Of a DNA stretch of 64,000 bases, positions 52,218 to 60,506 are shown one piece after another. Positions within the stretch are counted from its first letter, which is position 1. Each line of letters begins with the position of its first letter. The stretch is from Clostridiaceae bacterium Marseille-Q3526 (GTDB taxonomy: Bacteria; Bacillota; Clostridia; Lachnospirales; Lachnospiraceae), in contig JAGTTS010000003.1 of the NCBI GenBank assembly GCA_018223375.1, positions 1-64,000 on the forward strand. Direction: 5' to 3'. The notes under the pieces were generated by a model. That model had not been told where the DNA came from. It worked only from the letters and a program-made list of their open reading frames with translations, and made no database searches. The translations under genes and the position numbers were made by a program.

Positions 52218-53081
52218 ATGGAGAAACTAAATGGGAGAGAGCTGTGGAAGGATATCAGCCTTCTGCTTTTAGGCTCATTGATATATGGAATAGGAACCTA
52301 CGTTTTTGTGATACCTGCCAATATTGCGCCAGGAGGAGCTACAGGTGTGGCTTTAATGGTTAATTATGTGACAGGGCTTCCAGTAGGAATTCTGACACTT
52401 CTGCTGAATGTGCCGCTTTTAGCGCTGGCCTGGTTTTACCTCAGTAAGAAATTCGCCATATCCACAGCAGTAACTACGACGCTCTGCTCATTGGTTCTGG
52501 ATTTTGTGGTGCCGTTTATAGTACCGGCTTATTCGGGAGATCGGCTTTTGTGCAGTCTTTATGGAGGCGTTATTGTAGGCGCGGGAATGGCCCTCATCTT
52601 TATAGCGGGAAGTACCACTGGAGGCACGGATATCCTGGGATATGTGCTTCAGAAGAAACGTCCCCATATATCCATTGGCCGGGCGCTCATGATTGTGGAC
52701 GGCATTATTCTGGCCGTATCTATTTTTGTGTTTGGAAATATTGAGGCGGCTCTGTTCGGAATGATTGCGCTTTATGTACAGACGAAAGTTATTGATACAA
52801 TTATTTACGGCGGAGAAGCGGGGAGCATGGCTACCATTATCACATCCAATCCAGACGATATTTCTGATAAGGTGATTGGAGAGCTGGATCGGACGGCAAC
52901 GCTGATTCCGGCCAGGGGAATGTACAGTAAGCAGGATACAAACGTGCTTCTCTGCACAGTCAGAAAATCTCAGTTCAGCCGTTTAAAGAAAATTGTATAT
53001 GAAGCAGATCCCAATGCGTTTGTAATGGTGACAGATACGTCAGAGGTGTTTGGACTTGGATTTAAAAATTTTACAGAGTAG
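52218..53081 (+). CDS. YitT-family membrane protein
   Basis: A 287-residue protein with five or six membrane spans (YitT_membrane), including the conserved PANIAPGGATGVALM and GSTTGGTDILGYVL. A soluble DUF2179 domain follows from about residue 205 (GSMATIITSNPDDI). The frame extends to 52194, but ATG 52218 follows a strong AAAGGGAGGGGG. Function of the family is unknown, with a transport-like role suspected. It lies between two strong terminators, with no clear promoter of its own. Confidence 0.88.
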   Translation: MEKLNGRELWKDISLLLLGSLIYGIGTYVFVIPANIAPGGATGVALMVNYVTGLPVGILTLLLNVPLLALAWFYLSKKFAISTAVTTTLCSLVLDFVVPFIVPAYSGDRLLCSLYGGVIVGAGMALIFIAGSTTGGTDILGYVLQKKRPHISIGRALMIVDGIILAVSIFVFGNIEAALFGMIALYVQTKVIDTIIYGGEAGSMATIITSNPDDISDKVIGELDRTATLIPARGMYSKQDTNVLLCTVRKSQFSRLKKIVYEADPNAFVMVTDTSEVFGLGFKNFTE

Positions 53082-53093
53082 ATGAAACAAGTG

Positions 53094-53128
53094 TCTCTGC
53101 CGGAAGTTTATTCCGGCAGAGATTTTAT
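53094..53128 (+). terminator. yitT terminator
   Basis: TCTCTGCCGGAA (53094-53105) pairs perfectly with TTCCGGCAGAGA (53111-53122), followed by TTTTATC. Confidence 0.88.
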
Positions 53129-53173
53129 CTTAGATTCATCTAAAAGAGAACATGCCGAGACAGGAGGAGAAGC

Positions 53174-54589
53174 ATGGAGAGAGACAGTTCCAGATATCTG
53201 GATGACGAGGGAACCCTCAGATATATGAGAGTCTACCAGTATTACCGCAGCCTGATAGAGGAGAAAAAACTGGAGGCAGGAGCAAAACTGCCCTCTATCA
53301 GAACCTGCTCAATACAGCTTAATCTTTCCAGGACAACGGTGGAGACCGCGTATTTGATGCTGGCAGCGGAGGGATATATTGCGGCAAAGCCGCAGAGCGG
53401 ATATTATGTGACAAATTTAGGACAGGCCAGGCGGGCAGAAAGCCGGCAGCAGACAAGGAAAAAGAAAAAAGAGCTGTTATTTGACTTCTCCTCCTCCAGG
53501 GTGGATCGGGAAAGCTTCCGGTTTGAGGTCTGGAGAAGATATGTGAAGAGCGCTCTGCGCCAGGATGAGCGTCTCCTGTCTTATGGAGAGCCTCAGGGTG
53601 AGGGAGAACTGAGAGAAGAGCTGTCGCGGTATTTGAGAAGGCACAGAAATGTAGTCTGCACGCCGGAACAGATCGTGGTGGGAGCGGGAGTCCAGAGTCT
53701 TCTGCATATCTTATGTCCCATGATCCGGGAAAGGCGTCAGGTACTGATGAACAATGAGAGCTTCCACCAGGGGCGCACAGTGTTTGAAGATTATGGCTTT
53801 TTGGTGTCGGGGATGGAAAGCGGCCGGGAGGAGCTGCCGGCAGACAGTATTTTTTATCTCACTCCATCCCAGATTACCAGCTGGGGAGAGGTCATGGGAA
53901 TCGGAGAGCGGACGAAGCTGATAAAGACGGCCATGGAAAAGAATCTGCTTTTGATTGAGGATGATTATAACAGCGAATTCAGCTACTATAATCGGCCGAC
54001 CCCATCTCTTCAGGGACTGTCAGGCGGAAAGGGAGTCGTTTATATGGGAACCTTCTCCAGAATGCTTCTCCCGTCCATCCGTATGAGCTTTATGGTGCTG
54101 CCGCCAGAATTGCTTCCCGTTTATCAGAGAAGAGGAGAGTTTTATAACCAGACGGCCTCCAAGGCAGAGCAGATTGCACTGTGCCAGTTCATCAGGGACG
54201 GCCATCTGGAAGCTCAGATAAGAAAATCCAGGCGGCTTTACCTTCAAAAGGCAAAACTTTTGTGTGAGGATATTCAGGAACTGTTTGGAGAAAAGGCAAA
54301 AGCATATCCAGGAGAAGCGGGCTTCCTGGTTCTGGCAGAGCTTCAGACAGAACTTTCTGGAGAAGAAATCAGACAGAGGGCAGAGGAAGCAGGCGTAGGG
54401 GTGAGGACAGTTGACGAGAAAGAGTGGAACAGAGCGTTTCTTTCAAGGGGTTCTTCGCCGGATTCTACAGAGACTGCCATCGGCCTGCCAATCCGCCGCA
54501 TTCTTCTGTCCTGTGCCTCTGTTCCGGCTGAACACTATAAAGAGGCTCTGCTCCGCCTGAAACAGAGCCTGGGTATGCAGCTGCAGTAA
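53174..54589 (+). CDS. MocR/GntR-type regulator lacking the PLP lysine
   Basis: A 471-residue fusion of an N-terminal GntR winged helix (about 12-80: SIRTCSIQLNLSRTTVETAY) and a fold-type-I aminotransferase-like domain (about 100-465). The PLP-pocket aspartate and tyrosine-like residues are kept in IEDDYNSEFSY. The cofactor lysine expected in GTFSK is Arg296 (GTFSRMLLPSIRMSF, codon AGA). The domain therefore cannot form the usual internal aldimine. It might bind PLP or another ligand non-covalently. No pdxST or transporter target is adjacent, so the regulon is unknown. CAGGAGGAG precedes the ATG. Confidence 0.9.
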   Translation: MERDSSRYLDDEGTLRYMRVYQYYRSLIEEKKLEAGAKLPSIRTCSIQLNLSRTTVETAYLMLAAEGYIAAKPQSGYYVTNLGQARRAESRQQTRKKKKELLFDFSSSRVDRESFRFEVWRRYVKSALRQDERLLSYGEPQGEGELREELSRYLRRHRNVVCTPEQIVVGAGVQSLLHILCPMIRERRQVLMNNESFHQGRTVFEDYGFLVSGMESGREELPADSIFYLTPSQITSWGEVMGIGERTKLIKTAMEKNLLLIEDDYNSEFSYYNRPTPSLQGLSGGKGVVYMGTFSRMLLPSIRMSFMVLPPELLPVYQRRGEFYNQTASKAEQIALCQFIRDGHLEAQIRKSRRLYLQKAKLLCEDIQELFGEKAKAYPGEAGFLVLAELQTELSGEEIRQRAEEAGVGVRTVDEKEWNRAFLSRGSSPDSTETAIGLPIRRILLSCASVPAEHYKEALLRLKQSLGMQLQ

Positions 54590-54596
54590 AGCTTTT

Positions 54597-56024
54597 TTAA
54601 CGGTCTTCCTCTCCCTGCCCGTCTGCATGGGGGAGGCGCGTGCGGATCAGCCGCTTTTTCAGCTCAGAGAAGCTGAAGGGAATCAGGGGATAAATGTAGC
54701 TTTTTCCGGCGATGGTCTTATTAAAGACCAGGGCGAGGAAGCAGAGTACGGTGCCCAGAACGAATCCCCACAGATTGAAAAATGCCGTTATAATCAGCAG
54801 AAAGACGCGCATGAATTTCAGAGCATAGCCCAGCTCATAGCTGGCCTGGGAATAGTTGGCCACCGTGACAAAGGCCATGTACAGCATGGTTTCGCTGTTG
54901 AACCAGCCGGATTTCACAGAATACTCTCCCAGCACAATGCCTGCGATCACACTCAGAGGAGTGGTCAGCATGCTGGGCGTGTTGACTGCAGCCAGCCGCA
55001 GTCCGTCAATGGCAAATTCCAGAATGAGCAGCTGAAAAATCAGCGCTACATGAATCTCGTCGGACAGCCGGATAAATTCCAGCCAGCTGGGAATCCAGTC
55101 TGGGTTCTGCATAAACAGAAGCCACACAGGAGTCAGAAACAGGGTGAGAAATGAGATCACCATTCTGGAAACGCGCAGATAGGTTCCGGTCAGAGGCGGG
55201 AAATAGTAGTCGTCCGCTTCCTCAACAATATCAAAAATCGAGGAGGGAAGAATCATGGCAGCAGGCGAGTTGTCCACCAGAATGACAAGGTTTCCCTCCA
55301 GAATAGAGGCAGCAGCTGTGTCAGGCCGCTCAGAAAAACGGAATTTTGGAAAAGGGTTAAACCATTTGTGAGGATAAATACACTCTGCCAGGCTTTCCTG
55401 GTTCATGGTAAGCGCGTCCACATGAAGGCGTTCAATCCGCTTTTTGATGGTGCTTAAAAGATCCTGATCCACCCGTCCTTCCATGTAGCAGAGGGCAATG
55501 TCTGTGTGGGATTTGCTGCCGGCCTGCATTACTTCTATGGTCATCTGAGGATCCCGGATGCGGCGGCGTATCAGGGCGGTATTAAATACCAGAGTTTCCA
55601 CAAAGCCGTCTCTGGAACCACGCAGAACCTTATCCTTGTCAGGCTCAGCCACGCCTCTGGCCGGATAGGTGCGGCAGTCGATGGCAAAGCATTTGCTGTA
55701 TCCGTCCACAAAAAGGCAGGGAACGCCGGACAGGACCTGGACCGCGATTTCGGCGTCGTCAGTCAAAAGATCCACCTCTCCATAGGGAATAAACAGCTTG
55801 GAAAACTCATGGGCTGTCTGGGGAACCGCGTCAGGCTTTAGGGAGGTAAAGCCCTGGAGAATCCGAAGCAGGGTATCGTCCTTGGCAAAGCCGTCTACAA
55901 AATAAACGCAGGCGTCCCGCCCTCCGATCTGAATGACCCGGTACACTACGTCAAAGTTTTCGTTGACTCGCAGAAGCTGATGAAAATGGCGCAGATTAGC
56001 GTCCAATTTATTAGAAATTTCCAT
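54597..56024 (-). CDS. GerA-type spore germination protein
   Basis: A 475-residue germinant-receptor A-subunit-like protein (GerAA/SpoVAF family). A soluble N-terminal domain (about 1-270) precedes four or five membrane spans beginning at SRMVISFLTLFLTPVWLLF. The conserved PTGTYLRV-type segment reads PPLTGTYLRVSR. No GerB or GerC partner is adjacent, so it is an orphan, more like SpoVAF or a stand-alone clostridial GerA. Expression in the forespore is expected from the family; I did not find a convincing sigma-G promoter. The gene converges with mocR, ending 7 bases beyond it. Confidence 0.9.
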   Translation of the reverse strand: MEISNKLDANLRHFHQLLRVNENFDVVYRVIQIGGRDACVYFVDGFAKDDTLLRILQGFTSLKPDAVPQTAHEFSKLFIPYGEVDLLTDDAEIAVQVLSGVPCLFVDGYSKCFAIDCRTYPARGVAEPDKDKVLRGSRDGFVETLVFNTALIRRRIRDPQMTIEVMQAGSKSHTDIALCYMEGRVDQDLLSTIKKRIERLHVDALTMNQESLAECIYPHKWFNPFPKFRFSERPDTAAASILEGNLVILVDNSPAAMILPSSIFDIVEEADDYYFPPLTGTYLRVSRMVISFLTLFLTPVWLLFMQNPDWIPSWLEFIRLSDEIHVALIFQLLILEFAIDGLRLAAVNTPSMLTTPLSVIAGIVLGEYSVKSGWFNSETMLYMAFVTVANYSQASYELGYALKFMRVFLLIITAFFNLWGFVLGTVLCFLALVFNKTIAGKSYIYPLIPFSFSELKKRLIRTRLPHADGQGEEDR

Positions 56025-56203
56025 AAGATAAAAAAGCTCCTCTCAAAATCTGGTTTCTCTACAGTATTCCCAGATGGATGAAAAATATAAGCGCTTCAAT
56101 AAGGACTTTTGCCCTTTCATATGCAGGCGGAGCGAACAGGCGGGACGAATCAGAAGTCTGGCGGCTGGATTGTGAAAAATTGTGCAAAATGACAAAAACA
56201 AAG

Positions 56204-56232
56204 TTGACACAAGGGGATAAAAGTGCTATATT
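56204..56232 (+). promoter_or_regulatory. Consensus-like promoter upstream of tcdA
   Basis: TTGACA (56204-56209) and TATATT (56227-56232) are separated by 17 bases. Transcription would start near 56239. Confidence 0.7.
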
Positions 56233-56238
56233 TAACAA

Positions 56239-56318
56239 AGCAAAACTATTTAATGTATCGGTTGATGAACGTGACCGGGAAGAGCCGTTTTCTAGGGGGA
56301 GAAGCGGTTCTTTTTTTC
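56239..56318 (+). ncRNA. Possible ~80-nt RNA or attenuated leader
   Basis: A strong promoter and a terminator-like hairpin with seven T bound a short transcript without a plausible gene. It could form a small TCGGT/ACCGG hairpin (56258-56276) and then the terminator. It is either a small RNA or a leader attenuating the tcdA-nadE operon. No known riboswitch class was recognised. Confidence 0.4.
56280..56318 (+). terminator. Terminator or attenuator before tcdA
   Basis: AAGAGCCG plus TTTTCT (56280-56293) pairs imperfectly with AGAAGCGGTTCTT (56300-56312), with G-U pairs and one bulge. T runs from 56311 to 56317. It lies 31 bases upstream of tcdA. Confidence 0.65.
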
Positions 56319-56348
56319 TTTATTTAATTAAAAACAGGAGGGAGAGGG

Positions 56349-57164
56349 ATGTGGGATACATCCCTTTATTTGATGATGAAGACAGAAAGAATGGAAGAAT
56401 TTGAGAGAACGGGACTCCTTCTGGGATCAGAGGGGCTTGCAAGGCTTGGAACCAGCACAGTGGCTGTGTTCGGAGTGGGAGGAGTGGGTTCCCACTGTAT
56501 TGAGGCCCTGGCCAGAAGCGGAGTGGGAAGACTGATTTTAGTGGACAGCGACGTAGTCTCCAGAAGCAATATCAACCGCCAGAGCGTGGCGTTCCAGGAG
56601 ACCATTGGAACATTTAAGACAAAGGTGATGGAGGAGATTATCCGTCAGATCAGTCCGGAGACAGAGGTTATTACCATTGAAGCCTTTGTGCTTCCTGAAA
56701 ATCTGGAAAAGCTTCTTTCAGAAGTGGAGGGAACGATCGATTATATAGTGGACGCCATTGATACGGTGGCCGCAAAGCTGGCTCTGGCAGAATATGCAAA
56801 AGAGCACGGCATTCCCCTTATCGCCTCCATGGGAACAGGGAATAAGCTTCATCCAGAGCTGTTTCAGATCGCAGATATTTCGGAGACCTCCGTGTGCCCG
56901 CTGTGCCGTGTGATGCGCAGGGAGCTGAAAAAGAGGGGAATTGAGCGGCTGAAGGTGCTTTATTCCAGGGAAACTCCCATAAAGCCCAGGGAGCAGACAG
57001 AGAAAAGTAGTGAATCCGGGCTGGAGGAGCCGGAGAAAATAGAGGGAACGGCTCCCAGAAAGAGGGCGGTGCCGGGCAGCGTTTCCTTCGTTCCTCCCGC
57101 CGCCGGCATGATGCTTGCAGGCTGCGTGATCCGAAGTCTGGCAGGAATAGATGACAATTTGTAA
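56349..57164 (+). CDS. tcdA: tRNA threonylcarbamoyladenosine dehydratase (ThiF/E1-like)
   Basis: A 271-residue E1-like ATP-dependent enzyme that cyclises t6A in tRNA to ct6A. The nucleotide motif is FGVGGVGSHCIEALARSGVG, followed by VDSDVVSRSNINRQ. The middle section has the CPLCRVMRREL cysteine pair seen in this family. An ATG with AGGAGGGAGAGGG upstream is at 56349; the later M at MEEFERTG is an alternative. A hydrophilic insert of about 25 residues (near 220-245) precedes the C-terminal helix. It is likely co-transcribed with nadE. Confidence 0.88.
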   Translation: MWDTSLYLMMKTERMEEFERTGLLLGSEGLARLGTSTVAVFGVGGVGSHCIEALARSGVGRLILVDSDVVSRSNINRQSVAFQETIGTFKTKVMEEIIRQISPETEVITIEAFVLPENLEKLLSEVEGTIDYIVDAIDTVAAKLALAEYAKEHGIPLIASMGTGNKLHPELFQIADISETSVCPLCRVMRRELKKRGIERLKVLYSRETPIKPREQTEKSSESGLEEPEKIEGTAPRKRAVPGSVSFVPPAAGMMLAGCVIRSLAGIDDNL

Positions 57165-57179
57165 GAGTAATGGTATACT
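57151..57179 (+). promoter_or_regulatory. Internal promoter before nadE
   Basis: ATGACA (57151-57156) and TATACT (57174-57179) are 17 bases apart; both are one base off consensus. The -35 lies within the end of tcdA. Confidence 0.5.
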
Positions 57180-57248
57180 GAAAACCAACAGAGGAAGACA
57201 GACAGGTTCCCCAGTAAATCAATGAATCATACAACAAGGAGACAGACT

Positions 57249-59186
57249 ATGAGAGATGGTTTTTTACGCGTGGCCGCGTCCACGCCGGAGGTAAAAGTAG
57301 CAGATGTGCAGTTTAACCGGGAAGAGATCTGCAGGAAGATTCAGGAGGGAAGGAAGAACGGAGTCAAGATTATGGTTTTTCCAGAGCTGTGCCTGACTGC
57401 CTACACCTGCGGCGATTTGTTTCTGCAGAAGTCTCTTTTAACGGCAGTGAAGCGTGAGCTGAAGGCGTTGGCAGACTTCACTAAGGGAAGCGATATGCTG
57501 GTATTTGCAGGGCTTCCCTGGGAGTACAATCACAAGCTTTACAATACAGCGGCGGCGATTCAGGACGGAAGGCTGTTAGGCATCGTTCCGAAGCTGTGGA
57601 TTCCTAATTATGGAGAGTTCTACGAACGCCGTCATTTTAATCCCTGGGAGTCTGGAAATGTGACGGTAGAGTTTGACGGCCAGAAGGTTCCTATGGGAAC
57701 AAAGCTTCTGTTCGCCTGCAAAAATGCAGAAAATCTTGTGGTAGGAGCTGAGGTGTGCGAGGATGTGTGGGTATTAAATCCGCCCAGCAGCGCTCATGCG
57801 GCCGCAGGCGCTACCGTGATTGTCAACTGCTCTGCCAGCGATGAGACTACGGGAAAGGCTGATTACAGGAGAAGTCTGATTTCAGGACAGTCAGCCAGAC
57901 TTTTATGCGCTTACGTCTACGCCAACGCGGGAGAGGGAGAGTCCACCCAGGATTTAGTGTTCGGAGGACAGAATATTATTGCGGAAAACGGCACAGTCTT
58001 AAAAGAGTCCAGACGTTTCTGCAGCGAGACGATTGTCTGCGACATTGACCTGGAGCGTCTGGAGTGCGAGAGAAGAAGAATGACCACCTACCAGACGGAG
58101 GGACAGGCAGATTATGAGATTATAGAATTTGAGCTGGAGGATGAGGAGGCGGAGCAGGAAAAAGAGTATTCCCATCTGGAACGGTTTGTAGATCCGTCTC
58201 CGTTTGTGCCGGGCAGTGACGCCGAGCGGGCGAAACGGTGTGAGGAGATCCTGATGATCCAGGCTATGGGACTGAAAAAGCGTTTGGTTCACACTCACTG
58301 CCAGAACGCGGTGGTGGGAATTTCAGGCGGTCTTGACTCCACCCTGGCTCTTCTGGTGACAGTGAAGGCCTTCGAGATGGCCGGCCTTCCAAAGGAAAAG
58401 ATTTATTCTGTCACCATGCCCTGCTTTGGAACCACAGACAGAACCTACCATAACGCCTGCCTGCTGACGAAGAAGCTGGGAGCCATGCTTCTGGAGGTGG
58501 ACATTAAGGACGCTGTAAACATCCATTTCCGCGACATTAACCACGATCCGTCCGTCCACGATGTGACCTACGAAAATTCTCAGGCCAGAGAGAGAACCCA
58601 GGTTCTCATGGATATTGCCAATCAGACGGGAGGCATGGTAATCGGAACGGGAGATATGTCGGAGCTGGCTCTCGGATGGGCTACCTATAATGGCGACCAT
58701 ATGTCCATGTACGGGGTGAACGCCTCTGTGCCGAAGACTCTGGTCCGCCATCTGGTCCGCTACTATGCGGATACCTGCGGGGAGGAGGAGCTGAAGGCGG
58801 TGCTGCTTGATATTCTCGATACTCCGGTAAGCCCTGAGCTGCTTCCTCCGGAGGACAACGGAACCATTGCCCAGAAGACGGAGGATCTGGTGGGCCCCTA
58901 TGAGCTTCACGATTTCTTCCTTTACTATGTGTTAAGATACGGCTATCAGCCGGGAAAAATTTACCGTCTGGCCCTGTACGCCTTCCAGGGAACGTATGAC
59001 AGGGAGACAATTCTCAAGTGGCTGAAGGTATTCTACAGAAGATTTTTCAACCAGCAGTTTAAGCGTTCCTGCCTTCCGGACGGACCGAAAGTAGGATCCG
59101 CCGCTGTTTCCCCGAGGGGCGATCTGAGAATGCCCAGCGACGCAGTCAGCCGCCTGTGGCTGGAGGAACTGGAGGCGTTATCATGA
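57249..59186 (+). CDS. nadE: Glutamine-dependent NAD+ synthetase
   Basis: A 645-residue two-domain enzyme making NAD+ from deamido-NAD+, ATP and glutamine. The N-terminal nitrilase-type glutaminase has its triad in FPELCLTAYTCGD (Glu), KLWIPNYGEFYE (Lys) and AEVCEDVWV (Cys). The C-terminal synthetase has the P-loop SGGLDSTLAL and the GTGDMSELALGW motif. AAGGAG precedes ATG 57249; an ATG at 57222 lacks one. Its stop overlaps the start of the RNA methyltransferase gene (ATGA). Confidence 0.96.
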   Translation: MRDGFLRVAASTPEVKVADVQFNREEICRKIQEGRKNGVKIMVFPELCLTAYTCGDLFLQKSLLTAVKRELKALADFTKGSDMLVFAGLPWEYNHKLYNTAAAIQDGRLLGIVPKLWIPNYGEFYERRHFNPWESGNVTVEFDGQKVPMGTKLLFACKNAENLVVGAEVCEDVWVLNPPSSAHAAAGATVIVNCSASDETTGKADYRRSLISGQSARLLCAYVYANAGEGESTQDLVFGGQNIIAENGTVLKESRRFCSETIVCDIDLERLECERRRMTTYQTEGQADYEIIEFELEDEEAEQEKEYSHLERFVDPSPFVPGSDAERAKRCEEILMIQAMGLKKRLVHTHCQNAVVGISGGLDSTLALLVTVKAFEMAGLPKEKIYSVTMPCFGTTDRTYHNACLLTKKLGAMLLEVDIKDAVNIHFRDINHDPSVHDVTYENSQARERTQVLMDIANQTGGMVIGTGDMSELALGWATYNGDHMSMYGVNASVPKTLVRHLVRYYADTCGEEELKAVLLDILDTPVSPELLPPEDNGTIAQKTEDLVGPYELHDFFLYYVLRYGYQPGKIYRLALYAFQGTYDRETILKWLKVFYRRFFNQQFKRSCLPDGPKVGSAAVSPRGDLRMPSDAVSRLWLEELEALS

Positions 59187-59968
59187 TTACCAGCACGTCA
59201 AATTCACAGGTAAAGCAGGTGGGCGCGCTGGCCAAGAAAGCCAAGGCCAGAAAGGAGAGCGGCCTGTTCCTGGTAGAGGGGGAGAAGATGTTTTCCGAGC
59301 TGCCCAGAGAGCGGCTGGACCGGGTTTATGTGTCGGAGAGCTTTTTAAGGCAGCAGGGGGAGAGAGCAGAAGCGCTTCTGTCCGGCTGCCGGTACGAGAC
59401 AGTGACGGATGAGGTAATGCGGGCCATGTCGGACACCCAGACGCCCCAGGGGATTTTGGCTCTGTGCCGCCAGTTTTCCTACCAGCTTTCCGATATTCTG
59501 GGGGGAAACCAGATGCATCTGGCTGTTCTGGAGACCATCCAAGATCCGGGAAATCTGGGAACCATTTTAAGAGCCGGGGAGGGCGCCGGAATCACAGGCG
59601 TTATTATGAACCGCACGACGGCAGACATTTACAATCCCAAGGTAATCCGTTCCACCATGGGCTCTATTTACCGGGTACCGTTTCTCTATACAGACGATCT
59701 GCAGGAAACAATCAGACAGGTGAAGAAGGCAGGTGTCCGCCTGTTTGCAGCCCATCTGAAGGGGGAGAGAAGCTACGACCAGGAGGATTACACAGGCAAT
59801 ACGGGCTTTCTCATCGGCAACGAGGCCAACGGATTGAGTGCTGAAACGGCCGATATGGCTGACTGCTACATTAAAATTCCAATGCTTGGAAAGGTGGAAT
59901 CGCTCAACGCCGCCGTAGCTGCCTCGATTCTGATGTATGAGACGGCAAGGCAGAGACGAAATGATTAA
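59183..59968 (+). CDS. SpoU/TrmH-family RNA 2'-O-methyltransferase
   Basis: A 261-residue SPOUT methyltransferase. An N-terminal substrate-binding domain (about 1-95) precedes the knotted SAM domain, with ETIQDPGNLGTILRAGEGAG, FLIGNEANGLS and IPMLGKVESLNAAVAASIL. These are the three SpoU motifs. The start overlaps nadE by four bases, implying translational coupling. Target is tRNA or 23S rRNA; it cannot be decided here. Confidence 0.92.
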   Translation: MITSTSNSQVKQVGALAKKAKARKESGLFLVEGEKMFSELPRERLDRVYVSESFLRQQGERAEALLSGCRYETVTDEVMRAMSDTQTPQGILALCRQFSYQLSDILGGNQMHLAVLETIQDPGNLGTILRAGEGAGITGVIMNRTTADIYNPKVIRSTMGSIYRVPFLYTDDLQETIRQVKKAGVRLFAAHLKGERSYDQEDYTGNTGFLIGNEANGLSAETADMADCYIKIPMLGKVESLNAAVAASILMYETARQRRND

Positions 59969-59993
59969 AAAACTTACAATTTTCTGACATTGA

Positions 59994-60022
59994 TTGAATA
60001 AAGTCGGAAAGAAGTATATAAT
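59994..60022 (+). promoter_or_regulatory. Promoter of the nfeD/band-7 pair
   Basis: TTGAAT (59994-59999) and consensus TATAAT (60017-60022) are separated by 17 bases, 46 bases upstream of the TTG start. Confidence 0.65.
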
Positions 60023-60067
60023 AACAGATAGATACAGAAAAACAGAGCGGAGAAAGGGGGAGCAGAT

Positions 60068-60505
60068 TTGGAGCGGATTATCTGGCTGACAGCTTTCGTG
60101 GTATTGATAGGAATTGAGGCCGCTACTATGACGCTGTGTACCATATGGTTTGCCATAGGAGCTCTGGTTTCGTTTTTTCTTACTCTGGCAGGAGTGGGAA
60201 AATATGGCCAGCTGGCGGCGTTTTTTGCGGTATCCTGTGTGCTGTTCTTCTTTACAAGGCCGGTGGCGCTGCGGTATGTCAATCCAAAGACAGTGAAGAC
60301 AAACGTGGACGAGCTGATTGGAAAGAAGGCTGTGATTACAGAGGACGTGGATAATGACAGGGCGGCAGGAACCGCTGTGCTGGACGGACGCGAGTGGACT
60401 GCGCGTTCCGCAGACGGCTCGGTGATTGAAGCCGGCGCTCTGGCCGAGATTATGGAAATTCAGGGTGTTAAGCTGATCGTAAGAAAAATAAGGGAGGAGA
60501 AGTAG
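60068..60505 (+). CDS. NfeD-family membrane protein
   Basis: A 145-residue protein starting at TTG 60068 (AAAGGGGGAGCAGAT upstream). Two or three membrane spans (WLTAFVVLIGIEAATMTLC and LAAFFAVSCVLFFF) precede a cytosolic OB-fold NfeD domain (about 80-143: LIGKKAVITEDVDND). NfeD proteins partner with stomatin/SPFH proteins in membrane microdomains. The next gene encodes such a protein one base after this stop. Confidence 0.9.
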   Translation: MERIIWLTAFVVLIGIEAATMTLCTIWFAIGALVSFFLTLAGVGKYGQLAAFFAVSCVLFFFTRPVALRYVNPKTVKTNVDELIGKKAVITEDVDNDRAAGTAVLDGREWTARSADGSVIEAGALAEIMEIQGVKLIVRKIREEK

Positions 60506-60506
60506 T

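Noticed and set aside
56078..56404. 108-codon frame between gerA and tcdA
   Set aside because: It runs through a strong promoter and a terminator hairpin and overlaps tcdA; no family features.
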